The position numbers were made by a program, and so were the translations under genes. The notes under the pieces were generated by a model. That model ran no database searches. It saw only the letters and a program-made list of their open reading frames with translations, and was not told the DNA's origin. Below, piece by piece: positions 54,803 through 62,722 of a stretch of 64,000 nucleotides of DNA (within the stretch, counting starts at the first letter, position 1; each line of letters opens with the position of its first letter). Source of the DNA: Gordonia paraffinivorans NBRC 108238 (GTDB taxonomy: Bacteria > Actinomycetota > Actinomycetes > Mycobacteriales > Mycobacteriaceae); assembly GCF_000344155.1 (NCBI RefSeq), contig NZ_BAOQ01000027.1, positions 29,799 to 93,798 of the forward strand, in the 5' to 3' direction.

Positions 54803-54818
54803 TGACCTGCGGTTTCGG
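54803..54818 (-). repeat. 16-bp repeat, copy 2 (upstream of GT87 gene)
   Basis: Identical to 43838-43853; 70 bp upstream of the GT87 start, in the promoter region shared with rpsF. Confidence 0.5.
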
Positions 54819-54905
54819 AGAATATGCCCTGGTCATGTATCTTTGACAGGTTGCCGACGCAGGCGACCCTCCTGCCACGGACAGTCCGTGGCCGACCTAG
54901 CCCAT

Positions 54906-54915
54906 AGGAGGTGAT
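54906..54915 (+). promoter_or_regulatory. Near-perfect ribosome-binding site of rpsF
   Basis: AGGAGGTGAT is complementary to almost the full anti-Shine-Dalgarno end of 16S rRNA. Its GGAGG core ends 12 nt before the rpsF ATG. Confidence 0.75.
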
Positions 54916-54923
54916 GTGGTCTT

Positions 54924-55205
54924 ATGCGTCACTACGAACTGATGGTCATCCTCGATCCGAATCTGGACGAGCGCACCGTCGCACCCTCTCTCGATACCTT
55001 CCTCAACGTTGTCCGCCAGGACGGCGGCAAGGTGGATGCTGTCGACATCTGGGGCAAGCGCCGTCTTGCTTACGAGATCGCCAAGCACAGCGAGGGCATC
55101 TACGCCGTCATCGACATCAGCGCCGAGCCCGCCACGGTCAGCGAGCTCGATCGTCAGCTGAAGCTGAACGAGTCGGTTCTGCGCACCAAGGTCCTGCGGA
55201 AGTAG
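54924..55205 (+). CDS. rpsF: 30S ribosomal protein S6
   Basis: 93 residues, full S6. [19 protein letters not shown] and the middle [24 protein letters not shown] are the family core. Binds S18 on the small subunit. First gene of the conserved rpsF-ssb-rpsR-rplI operon. Confidence 0.97.
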   Translation: MRHYELMVILDPNLDERTVAPSLDTFLNVVRQDGGKVDAVDIWGKRRLAYEIAKHSEGIYAVIDISAEPATVSELDRQLKLNESVLRTKVLRK

Positions 55206-55318
55206 TCCACAGGGTTTCTGGAACGTCTGAAGACGTCGGTACCGGGTTCTAGGGTTGTCCTCGAATCCGGTGCATGTCGATCAGCGAGTGCCCACCAACG
55301 ACCCAAGGGGAAACACAC

Positions 55319-55825
55319 ATGGCAGGCGACACGGTCATCACCGTCATCGGCAATCTGACCGCCGATCCGGAACTGCGGTTCACTCCGTCCGGGGCAGCGG
55401 TTGCCAACTTCACGGTGGCTTCCACTCCTCGCACGTTCGATCGTCAGACCAACGAGTGGAAGGACGGCGAAGCGCTGTTCCTCCGCTGCAACATCTGGCG
55501 TGACGCCGCGGAGAACGTGACCGAGAGCCTGACCAAGGGAACCCGGGTCATCGTGCAGGGACGCCTCAAGCAGCGGTCTTACGAGACCAAGGAAGGCGAA
55601 CGCCGCACGGTGGTGGAACTCGAGGTCGACGAGATCGGCCCCTCACTGCGTTATGCCACCGCCAAGGTCAATCGTGCCTCGCGCGGCGGTGGTGGCGGTG
55701 GATTCGGATCGGGCGGCGGCAGCCGCGGCGGTTCGGGTCAGCCGGTGGCCGACGATCCCTGGGGCAGCGCACCTGCCAGCACCGCCGGATCGTTCGGCGG
55801 CGGGGACGACGAACCACCTTTCTGA
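55319..55825 (+). CDS. ssb: Single-stranded DNA-binding protein
   Basis: 168 residues. OB-fold at 1-115 ([49 protein letters not shown]). The Gly-rich linker is followed by the acidic tip DDEPPF, which recruits partner proteins. An in-frame ATG 45 nt upstream lacks conservation. Between rpsF and rpsR as in most bacteria. Confidence 0.97.
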   Translation: MAGDTVITVIGNLTADPELRFTPSGAAVANFTVASTPRTFDRQTNEWKDGEALFLRCNIWRDAAENVTESLTKGTRVIVQGRLKQRSYETKEGERRTVVELEVDEIGPSLRYATAKVNRASRGGGGGGFGSGGGSRGGSGQPVADDPWGSAPASTAGSFGGGDDEPPF

Positions 55826-55887
55826 ACACTCTTGGGTTCACGCACGAAAGTGCCTGAGCCCGAAGGCAAGACTGGAGCAATACACAC

Positions 55888-56145
55888 ATGGCAAAGGCAA
55901 AGGCCAGCCGGAAGCCTCGCGTCGAGAAGGTCACCAAGACCAAGGCGTGCAGCTTCTGCAAGGACAAGAAGGCCGTCATCGACTACAAGGACACCGCGCT
56001 TCTGCGTCGCTTCCTGTCCGACCGCGGCAAGATCCGTTCGCGCCGCGTCACCGGCAACTGCGTGCAGCACCAGCGCGACATCGCGGTGGCCGTGAAGAAC
56101 TCGCGTGAGGTGGCCCTGCTGCCCTTCACCTCGACCAGCCGATAA
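55888..56145 (+). CDS. rpsR: 30S ribosomal protein S18
   Basis: 85 residues. [26 protein letters not shown] is the signature. It keeps CSFC and a third Cys (TGNC), so it is the zinc-binding (C+) form like mycobacterial rpsR1, which in those organisms is replaced by a C- paralogue when zinc is scarce. No paralogue in this window. Confidence 0.96.
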   Translation: MAKAKASRKPRVEKVTKTKACSFCKDKKAVIDYKDTALLRRFLSDRGKIRSRRVTGNCVQHQRDIAVAVKNSREVALLPFTSTSR

Positions 56146-56164
56146 GCGGAAAGGATCAGTTGAC

Positions 56165-56620
56165 ATGAAGCTCATCCTCACCGCCGCCGTGGAGAACCTC
56201 GGCGAAGCCGGCGACATCGTCGTGGTCAAGGACGGCTACGGCCGCAACTACCTGCTGCCCCGCGGCCTGGCCATCAAGGCCACCCGCGGTGCCGAGAAGC
56301 AGGTCGAGGGCATCCGCCGGGCGCAGGAGGCCCGCGAGGTCCGCGGTCTCGAGCACGCCAACGAGCTGAAGCAGGCCATCGAGGGCCTGGAGAAGATCTC
56401 GCTGGACGTCAAGACCCACGACTCGGGCAAGCTGTTCGGCTCGGTGACCGCAGCAGACGTCGCCGGTGCCATCAAGTCGGCCGGCGGCCCCGTCGTCGAC
56501 AAGCGCAACGTCGTCCTGCCCAAGGGACACATCAAGTCCACCGGCAGCTACCCGGTCACCGTCAACCTGCACCCGCAGGTCGCCGCGACCGTTCAGCTGG
56601 ACGTCGTCGCCGCGAGCTGA
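56165..56620 (+). CDS. rplI: 50S ribosomal protein L9
   Basis: 151 residues. [36 protein letters not shown] is the N-terminal rRNA-binding domain, joined by a long helix to the C-terminal domain ([21 protein letters not shown]). ATG 56165 after GGAAAGGA. Operon ends at the hairpin that follows. Confidence 0.97.
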   Translation: MKLILTAAVENLGEAGDIVVVKDGYGRNYLLPRGLAIKATRGAEKQVEGIRRAQEAREVRGLEHANELKQAIEGLEKISLDVKTHDSGKLFGSVTAADVAGAIKSAGGPVVDKRNVVLPKGHIKSTGSYPVTVNLHPQVAATVQLDVVAAS

Positions 56621-56639
56621 CGCACCGCATCTGACGCAA

Positions 56640-56673
56640 CAGGGCCGGGTGGAAGAGATTCCACCCGGCCCTG
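56640..56673. terminator. Terminator after rplI, bidirectional
   Basis: Perfect 15-bp stem (56640-56654 with 56659-56673), loop GAGA. It separates rplI from the convergent secreted-protein gene. Confidence 0.9.
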
Positions 56674-56702
56674 CTGCATGTCCGGAGTCCTTCTGTGCGG
56701 GT

Positions 56703-57362
56703 CTACTTCGGTGCCGGGGGAGAGGCGGGCAGCTGATTCCAGTACTGGAGCCTCGGCGGCAGGTAGCGCGGTGCCGGGTTCGGGCTGTGGGCGACGGCGC
56801 TGGTGCCCGGTCCCAGGGTGTCCCAGGACGGGAAGAAGAACTTGTGCCACGCAGGCGTGAAGATCAGCGCCCGCGCGCCGGTGCGGCAGGCGACGACGTC
56901 GGGGCGTGGGACGGTGCACGTGACCCCGGCGATCGTGACGCACTTGCCGACCCCGAGTACCGGAGGCCGGAAGCCGGCACGCGACCCCCAGTGGTAGGTG
57001 TCGTCGGGCATCACCCACCAGGGGCCCTGTTGGTCGCCGGCGATCGCGGCTCCCGACGCCCCGCGCGGAGCGGTCGCCGAATGCCCCTTGCAGCCGACGT
57101 AGCGGTAGCCCTGACCGATCTGGCACATCCACCGACCGGCGGTGAAGAACGATCGGCCGTTGTCGGCGTAGGCGAGCGACCGATAGGTCGTGGGATCGAC
57201 GGGTTGGTAACGGGCGAGATCGAACTCGACCGGGAGAGTCGGTCCGGCCGGTGCGGCTACCGCCGGCGGTGCCCCGATCGCCACTCCGCCCGCCGCCACG
57301 AGTGCAGCGAGCGCGCCGACCGTTCTGCGGATGATCCGGCTTCGCAACCCCAACCTCGACAC
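56703..57362 (-). CDS. Secreted protein of unknown function
   Basis: 219 residues from GTG 57362. Signal peptide RTVGALAALVAAGGVAIGAPPAVAA. The mature part has six Cys (WMCQIG, YVGCKGH, GKCVTIAGVTCTVP, VVACRTG) and many aromatic residues (GPWWVMPDDTYHWG), suggesting a disulfide-stabilised extracytoplasmic domain. Not recognised. The longer TTG-start reading has no support. It interrupts rplI and dnaB as Rv0057 does in M. tuberculosis, but similarity to Rv0057 was not checked. Confidence 0.7.
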   Translation of the reverse strand: MSRLGLRSRIIRRTVGALAALVAAGGVAIGAPPAVAAPAGPTLPVEFDLARYQPVDPTTYRSLAYADNGRSFFTAGRWMCQIGQGYRYVGCKGHSATAPRGASGAAIAGDQQGPWWVMPDDTYHWGSRAGFRPPVLGVGKCVTIAGVTCTVPRPDVVACRTGARALIFTPAWHKFFFPSWDTLGPGTSAVAHSPNPAPRYLPPRLQYWNQLPASPPAPK

Positions 57363-57944
57363 GTCGGCAATTGCATCACATCGCCGGTGTCTCCGTCTGC
57401 GATCCGGCGACAAGTCGACGGCCAGGGCCAGGGGTCGCGGCGCGCGGACCAGTGGTAATGAGAGTCACTCAAAGAGTTCACCGAATGATCCACCACAGAG
57501 GGTGGTGGGAGCGGACGCAACACGCCCAAGGTGCGACGCGCCGATGAGCGACAAAGAGTTTTCAGTTTCTTGATTGTGGAAACATCTCAGACCCCTGACC
57601 TGGGAGTTCAGTGTTGTACACACCTGAATTCCCAAGGTTTTCCACAACGGCTGCACAAACGCTCCCCCGTCCACTCACACCCCGTCCACAAGTCCTCCCC
57701 AGATTCATCAACAGGTGGGTTTGAGTCGACGCCACCGACCCCCTAGTGTCACGCGACAGCGTCTCCGTTCGTCCGGAGCACGACGCCGTCGGTGGATGTC
57801 GGTGCGACCGGATAGGAAAGAGACAGACATGCATGAGGTCGACACCGGGGACTCGCGAGGTGGCCAGCCGGGGCCGACACCACAGAGGTCGTGTCCGTCC
57901 CTGTGCAGGGGGATGGATCGAGCGTTGCGAGAGGTTAGACACGC
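57363..57944 (+). other. Long spacer before dnaB
   Basis: About 580 nt without a believable gene. Contains an AT-rich middle (57550-57660), three sites resembling DnaA boxes (GTTTCCACA on the minus strand at 57575-57583, TTTTCCACA at 57638, CCGTCCACA at 57682), and an inverted repeat at 57602-57633. Short open frames here have no protein-like composition. Confidence 0.5.
57602..57633. promoter_or_regulatory. Inverted repeat upstream of dnaB
   Basis: GGGAGTTCAG (57602-57611) and CTGAATTCCC (57624-57633) pair with one mismatch around the spacer TGTTGTACACAC. It could be an operator or a weak terminator. Confidence 0.4.
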
Positions 57945-60188
57945 GTGGCTGTTGTGGATGACCGCGGGCACGGTCCCGCCGCTGGTGACCGGAACAAGAG
58001 GAAGGGCCGCGACGGCGACGTCCTCCCGGCCGAGGACTTCGGTCGTCAGCCACCGCAGGATCTCGCCGCCGAGCAGTCGGTGCTCGGCGGCATGCTGCTG
58101 TCCAAGGACGCCATCGCCGACGTCGTCGAGAAGATCCGCACCCAGGACTTCTACCGTCCGGCGCACCAGGCCATCTTCGAGGCGATCCTCAACCTGTACA
58201 GCAAGGGCGAACCCGCCGACGCGGTGACCGTCGCCGCCGAACTCGAACGCGCCGGGGAGCTCAAGCGCGTCGGTGGCGCGCCGTACCTGCACACCCTCAT
58301 CTCGACGGTGCCGACCGCCGCCAACGCCGGCTTCTACGCCGAGATCGTCGCCGAGAAGGCGATCCTGCGCCGCCTCGTGGAGGCCGGCACCCGCATCGTC
58401 CAGTACGGCTACGCCGGCAGCGACGGTCAGGACGTCGCCGAGGTCGTCGACCGTGCCCAGGCCGAGGTCTACGAGGTCACCGAACGCCGGCAGGCAGAGG
58501 ACTACGTCCCCCTCGAGGAACTCCTGCAGCCGACGATGGACGAGATCGACTCCATCGCCTCGCGCGGCGGCATCTCGCTCGGTGTGCCCACCGGCTTCGC
58601 CGACTTCGACAAGCTGACCAACGGCCTGCATCCCGGCCAGATGATCATCGTGGCCGCGCGACCCGGCGTCGGCAAGGCGCTCGCACTCGACACACCGCTG
58701 CCCACTCCGACCGGCTGGACCACCATGGGCAAGGTCGCCGTCGGAGACGAACTGCTCGACGCGCACGGCCGGCCCACCAAGGTGGTCGCCGCCACCGAGG
58801 TGATGACCGACCGTCCGTGCTACGAGGTCGAGTTCAACGACGGCGCGGTCCTCGTCGCCGACGAGCAGCACCAGTGGGTCGCCGAGATCGACGGTGAGCG
58901 CCAGCTCGTCACCACCGGAGGCCTGCGCGCACACGTCGGCTGCGCGGTCATCCGCAACACCAAGCCACTCGACCTGCCCCGAAAGCGATTCGCCTACGGC
59001 CCCTACACCGTGGCGGCACTCGCCGGGATGGCATTCGACGATCCCGAGATCGGGATGCGCATCGACGCCGAAGGGCCTGTCGACGTCATGACGCTGATGG
59101 CCGACCTCGGCGGCCGCATCCCGTACGAGTACCTGCGCGGGTCGGTCGCTCAGCGTCGGGCATTGCTCGCCGGCATCCTCGACGCGCGCGCCACCGTCGA
59201 CGACGACGGCTGGATCACCGTTCCTGCGGCCACCCGTCACATGACGGCCGTGATCGCGGACCTCGTCGCGGGACTCGGGTACAGCTACAAGCGTTCGGCG
59301 ACCGGATGGCTCCGCGTGGACGCCGACGACGACGTCTTCACCGTCCACCACAAAGCGGTGCGGCACAAGGAACTCCGCCGCAAGGCCGGGGTCCGCCGAG
59401 TGGTCGCGGTGCGGCCGGTCGACTCGGTGCCGGTGCGGTGCGTGCAGGTCGACAACCCCGAGCACATGTACCTCGCCGGCGAGGCCATGGTCCCCACCCA
59501 CAACTCGACGCTGGCCATGGACTTCCTGCGGTCGGCGGCCATCCACCACAATCTGCCCGCGGCCATGTTCTCCCTCGAGATGAGCAAGACCGAGATCGTC
59601 ATGCGCCTGCTGTCGGCGGAGGCGAAGGTCAAGCTCGCCGACATGCGTGCCGGCACCATGAGCGACGACGACTGGACTCGACTCGCCCGACGCATGGGCG
59701 AGATCTCCGACGCGCCGTTCTTCATCGACGACTCGCCGAACCTGACGATGATGGAGATCCGCGCCAAGGCGCGTCGCCTCAAGCAGAAGCACGACCTGAG
59801 AGTCCTTGCGGTGGACTACATGCAGCTGATGACGTCGGGCAAGAAGGTCGAGTCCCGTCAGCAAGAGGTCTCGGAGTTCTCGCGTCAGCTCAAGCTGCTG
59901 GCCAAGGAGCTCGAGATCCCGGTGATCGCGATCAGCCAGCTGAACCGTGGGCCCGAGCAGCGCACCGACAAGAAGCCGCAGGTGTCGGATCTCCGTGAGT
60001 CGGGTTCGCTGGAGCAGGACGCCGACATGGTCATCCTGCTGCACCGTCCCGACTCCATCGAGCGCGACGACCCACGTGCCGGCGAGGCCGACATCATCGT
60101 CGGTAAGCACCGTAACGGCCCCACGGCGACGATCACCGTCGCGCACCAGCTGCATCTCAGCCGGTTCGTGGACATGGCGCGCGGTTAG
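57945..60188 (+). CDS. dnaB: Replicative DNA helicase DnaB with intein
   Basis: 747-residue precursor; about 471 residues after splicing. N-terminal collar: PPQDLAAEQSVLGGMLLSKDAIADV. RecA-like helicase part: GQMIIVAARPGVGK, interrupted by the intein, then STLAMDFLRSAA; Walker B LRVLAVDYMQLM; SRQLKLLAKELEIPVIAISQLNR; arginine finger region SDLRESGSLEQDAD; C-terminal GKHRNGPTATI. Helicase activity requires intein removal because the Walker A loop is split. GTG start at the N-terminus usual for mycobacterial DnaB. Confidence 0.96.
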   Translation: MAVVDDRGHGPAAGDRNKRKGRDGDVLPAEDFGRQPPQDLAAEQSVLGGMLLSKDAIADVVEKIRTQDFYRPAHQAIFEAILNLYSKGEPADAVTVAAELERAGELKRVGGAPYLHTLISTVPTAANAGFYAEIVAEKAILRRLVEAGTRIVQYGYAGSDGQDVAEVVDRAQAEVYEVTERRQAEDYVPLEELLQPTMDEIDSIASRGGISLGVPTGFADFDKLTNGLHPGQMIIVAARPGVGKALALDTPLPTPTGWTTMGKVAVGDELLDAHGRPTKVVAATEVMTDRPCYEVEFNDGAVLVADEQHQWVAEIDGERQLVTTGGLRAHVGCAVIRNTKPLDLPRKRFAYGPYTVAALAGMAFDDPEIGMRIDAEGPVDVMTLMADLGGRIPYEYLRGSVAQRRALLAGILDARATVDDDGWITVPAATRHMTAVIADLVAGLGYSYKRSATGWLRVDADDDVFTVHHKAVRHKELRRKAGVRRVVAVRPVDSVPVRCVQVDNPEHMYLAGEAMVPTHNSTLAMDFLRSAAIHHNLPAAMFSLEMSKTEIVMRLLSAEAKVKLADMRAGTMSDDDWTRLARRMGEISDAPFFIDDSPNLTMMEIRAKARRLKQKHDLRVLAVDYMQLMTSGKKVESRQQEVSEFSRQLKLLAKELEIPVIAISQLNRGPEQRTDKKPQVSDLRESGSLEQDADMVILLHRPDSIERDDPRAGEADIIVGKHRNGPTATITVAHQLHLSRFVDMARG
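58677..59504 (+). other. DnaB intein, class 3 type with decayed homing endonuclease
   Basis: 276 residues inserted between Lys and Ser of the Walker A (GVGK/S). It begins ALALDTPLPTPTGW, so position 1 is Ala rather than Cys/Ser, and ends VPTHN before Ser. Class 3 marks are visible: Trp after the block B His (EQHQW), Cys in block F (VRCVQVD), Thr before the terminal His-Asn. The endonuclease region keeps LLAGILDARATVDDDG, a LAGLIDADG with the catalytic Asp-Gly changed; the first LAGLIDADG is worn (VAALAGMAFDD). The M. tuberculosis intein at this site is about 416 residues. Confidence 0.88.
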
Positions 60189-60225
60189 TCCGGCGCGACG
60201 CCCGAACTGGCTGAGCTCTTCGGGA

Positions 60226-60486
60226 TCAGCGGCCCATATAGGCCCGGATCTGCTGTTCCTTCGTCTTGAGCATGCGGGCGCCCTCATTGGACATCTGTGC
60301 GATCGTGCGGGAGTTCCGCTCGATGTTGCCCAGGAGTTCCTCGAAGTTCTTCCGCACGGGGTCATTCCACTGGGTTCCGTTGAGCTGGGTGCGGACTCGT
60401 CGGGTCGCGTCTTGGACCGACTTCTCGAGCCGGGTCAGCTCCTGCGCCATACGGGCGAGGGCAGCGGGGTCGGTGTTGATGGCCAT
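60226..60486 (-). CDS. Orphan WXG100-like protein
   Basis: 86 residues, two helices around QLNGTQWNDPVRKNFEE (a W-x-D form of the WXG turn). Charged helices run before (MAQELTRLEKSVQDATRRV) and after (NIERNSRTIAQMSNEGARML). Size and pattern fit small type VII secretion substrates/partners (EsxA-like), but no partner or secretion gene is nearby. ATG 60492 is an alternative start. The upstream DNA is IS21 remnant, so the original promoter may be lost. Confidence 0.55.
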   Translation of the reverse strand: MAINTDPAALARMAQELTRLEKSVQDATRRVRTQLNGTQWNDPVRKNFEELLGNIERNSRTIAQMSNEGARMLKTKEQQIRAYMGR

Positions 60487-60496
60487 CTGCATAACC

Positions 60497-60805
60497 CGCG
60501 GCACGCGCGACCGGTAGCAGTCGTTTGGCGGTGATCCGGCCGTGTGATCGCTCGACTCGCTCAGCGACCAGCTCGGCAACGGTGTCGTAGTTGCGGGCCC
60601 GTACCTTGCGATCTGGTGGTTGATCGTCGGCCTCGAACCGGTCGACCACACGCTTGACGGTCTTGTGGGTGGTGCCGCACACCTCGGCGGCGGCGCGATA
60701 GCTCCCGAGTTCTCGGTAAGCAGAAATGAAGTCCATACGGTCCTTCGCAGACTTCAATGGAACTCCCAGGCGGTGACAGTGATCGGTTGGCACCTTCACC
60801 GTCAT
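60497..60805 (-). pseudogene. IstA transposase N-terminal fragment (IS21)
   Basis: About 103 residues. SAYRELGSYRAAAEVCGTTHKTVKRVVDRFEA is the N-terminal helix-turn-helix of IstA and AERVERSHGRITAKRLLPVARAAGY follows; homology then stops abruptly near 60497. The catalytic DDE part is absent, so it cannot transpose on its own. Confidence 0.75.
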
Positions 60806-60860
60806 CGCCTGGGCCCTCAGTTCCGGGTCGACACGACGAACACAGGGTGGGGACTTTTAT

Positions 60861-60903
60861 CTGGCCACCAGCGGGGACCTCGACCTGGCCACCAGTGGGG
60901 ACT
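60861..60903 (-). repeat. IS21 terminal direct repeats
   Basis: Two 19-bp copies, CTGGCCACCAGCGGGGACC (60861-60879) and CTGGCCACCAGTGGGGACT (60885-60903), plus a partial GGTGGGGACT at 60846-60855. These are the transposase-binding repeats of an IS21 end. Confidence 0.75.
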
Positions 60904-60921
60904 TTCTCATGGCCATGGACA

Positions 60922-61268
60922 CCCGGTGATTTCCTGATCGCGGAGATCATGCGCGAAGCGATCCTGTCGGATCACGATGCGAACCCTGAAGAAGTACCAT
61001 TGGCCCGGCAACGTCCGTGAACTAGTCGACACTCTCAATCACGTACTTCGCGCCAAGCCCGCGGGAACGATCGCAGTAGCTGATCTGCCTTCAGCGCTCA
61101 GCTCCGCGCCTCGCCGGACGATGACGGCAATGGAAAGAGTCGAGCGCGATGCCATAGTGGCTGCGCTACGGGACAGCGGTGGCAATCGCGTCGCCGCCGC
61201 GAAGTTGCTGGGGATCGCGAGGTCCCTCTCTCTACCGCAAGATCGACACGTTCGGCATCCACGTGTGA
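60922..61268 (+). pseudogene. C-terminal remnant of an enhancer-binding-type activator
   Basis: MRTLKKYHWPGNVRELVDTLNHVLRA is the conserved end of the AAA domain (WPGNVREL) of sigma-54-type or AcoR/MimR-like activators. It is followed by a Fis-type HTH (MERVERDAIVAALRDSGGNRVAAAKLLGIARS). An extra C in a CCC run after IARS shifts the frame; restoring it gives SLYRKIDTFGIHV and the TGA at 61266. The front of the gene is gone, cut where the IS21 end begins. Confidence 0.75.
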
Positions 61269-61439
61269 TCGCGCAGAATGCGGTGATCCGAGAGTCGTCC
61301 TATGGCCTTGCGTCCGGTAGCGGTGACTGTCGGGAGGTGCAGTTGATTTCATGCCGGAGAGCAGGTTTCCGACGCACCAGGTCTGATCGCAGGTGCTCGG
61401 GTAGTGCAGTCTGCCCGGGGAGGTGGGTCAAGTCCCAGG

Positions 61440-62709
61440 TAGTGGTGTAACTCGTTTCTGATCCTTCGTCGGGCTTTCAGGCAGGCAGTTCGATCAGCGG
61501 GTCGGTAGTGGCCTCCGGTGTTGTGGTGGTGTCGGTGGTCAGGGTCAGTCGACATCGGTTGAGGACCTCGAGGCCGAGGTATCGGCGGCCTTCGGCCCAC
61601 TCGTCGGTCTGCTCGGCCAGGACCGCGCCGATGAGTCGGATGATGGCGTCACGGTTGGGGAAGATACCCACAACGTCAGTGCGGCGGCGGATCTCGCGGT
61701 TGAGTCGTTCGGTGGGGTTGTTGGACCAGATCTGTCGCCACACGTCATCGGGGAAGCCTGTGAAGGCCAACAGGTCCTCTCGAGCGTCACCGAGATGGTC
61801 AGCAACCTTGGGGAGTCTGCCTTCGGTGTATTCCAGGAGTCGGTCGAACTGCTCGTGCACGGCGGTGGCGGTGGGCTGGTCATAAACGCTGTGCAGCATC
61901 GCTTTGACCGCCGGCCACATGGACTTGGGGCACACCGCCATCAGGTTGGCCGCGTAGTGGGTACGGCACCGTTGCCACACGGCGCCGGGCAGGTTCGCCG
62001 CGATCGCCTCGACCAGTCCGGCGTGGGCATCAGAGGTCACCAGACGCACCCCGCCCAGCCCGCGGGCGACCAGATCGGCGAAGAAGGTGTTCCAGGAGGC
62101 TTTGGTTTCGCTGGTCGCTACTTGCATGCCCAACACCTCGCGGTGGCCATCGCCGTTGACACCGGTGGCCAGCAGGACAACGGCTTTGACGACCTGCTTG
62201 TTCTCGCGGACTTTGATCGTCAACGCATCGGCGGTGACGAAGGTGAACGGCCCGACCTCGTCGAGGCGACGATGGCGGAACGCTGTGACCTGTTCGTCGA
62301 GGTCGGTGGCCATGCGTGAGACCTGTGACTTCGACAGCGAGTCGATGCCGAGAGTTTTGACCAGCTTGTCCATCCGGCGGGTCGAGACTCCAGCGAGGTA
62401 GCAGTCGGCCACGACGGTGATCAGTGCTGACTCGGCCCGCTTGCGGCGTTCGAGGAGCCACTCGGGAAAGTAGCTGCCCGAACGTAGCTTGGGAATGGCG
62501 ACGTCGACGGTGCCGACGCGGGTATCCAGTGGCCGGTGGCGGTAGCCGTTGCGGCGGTTGGTGCGCTCTGGTGTGCGTTGGTTCCATTCGGCTCCGCAGA
62601 CCGCGTCGGCATCGGCCGATAGCAGCGCGTTGATCATGGTTTGCAGCAGTTCACGCATCAGATCTGGTGACGCGTCTGCGAGGGCTTGGCCAAGAAGGCC
62701 TGCAGGGAT
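61440..62709 (-). mobile_element. IS1081-like element (IS256 family), 5' end lost
   Basis: Carries one transposase gene close to IS1081. Its 3' (right) end is uncertain and lies somewhere around 61410-61465, where GTGGTGTAACTCGTTTCTG resembles ends of this group. The other end is replaced by the IS110-family insertion at 62710. Terminal inverted repeats cannot therefore be compared. Confidence 0.65.
61477..62658 (-). CDS. IS256-family transposase, IS1081-like, 5'-truncated
   Basis: 393 residues from the first ATG; homology continues in frame to 62706 (PAGLLGQALADASPDL) without a start codon, and full IS1081 transposase has 415. ERTNRRNGYRHRPLDTRVGTVDVAIPKLRSGSYFPEWLLERRKRAE is nearly the IS1081 sequence. 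DDE residues lie in VTADALTIKV, VTSDAHAGLV and WSNNPTERLNRE. About nine N-terminal codons and the promoter were removed by the IS110 insertion, so it is probably not expressed normally. Confidence 0.85.
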   Translation of the reverse strand: MRELLQTMINALLSADADAVCGAEWNQRTPERTNRRNGYRHRPLDTRVGTVDVAIPKLRSGSYFPEWLLERRKRAESALITVVADCYLAGVSTRRMDKLVKTLGIDSLSKSQVSRMATDLDEQVTAFRHRRLDEVGPFTFVTADALTIKVRENKQVVKAVVLLATGVNGDGHREVLGMQVATSETKASWNTFFADLVARGLGGVRLVTSDAHAGLVEAIAANLPGAVWQRCRTHYAANLMAVCPKSMWPAVKAMLHSVYDQPTATAVHEQFDRLLEYTEGRLPKVADHLGDAREDLLAFTGFPDDVWRQIWSNNPTERLNREIRRRTDVVGIFPNRDAIIRLIGAVLAEQTDEWAEGRRYLGLEVLNRCRLTLTTDTTTTPEATTDPLIELPA

Positions 62710-62722
62710 GCTCCTATAGATG

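Larger units (their letters stand above)
60497..60921 (-). mobile_element. IS21-family fragment (one end plus 5' part of istA)
   Basis: Contains the IstA N-terminal part and, upstream of it, the multiple 19-bp terminal repeats typical of IS21 ends. The outer edge is near 60921, where TGTCC reads inward on the minus strand. The rest of istA and all of istB are missing, the break being next to the WXG100-like gene. Confidence 0.7.

Noticed and set aside
57363..57944. Spacer considered as the chromosome origin
   Set aside because: DnaA-box matches are weak and few, and dnaA, dnaN and gyr genes are not adjacent.
57708..60365. 885-codon open frame on the minus strand over dnaB
   Set aside because: Antisense to a certain gene; composition (Arg/Gly/Val/His repeats) reflects GC-rich third positions, no domain recognisable.
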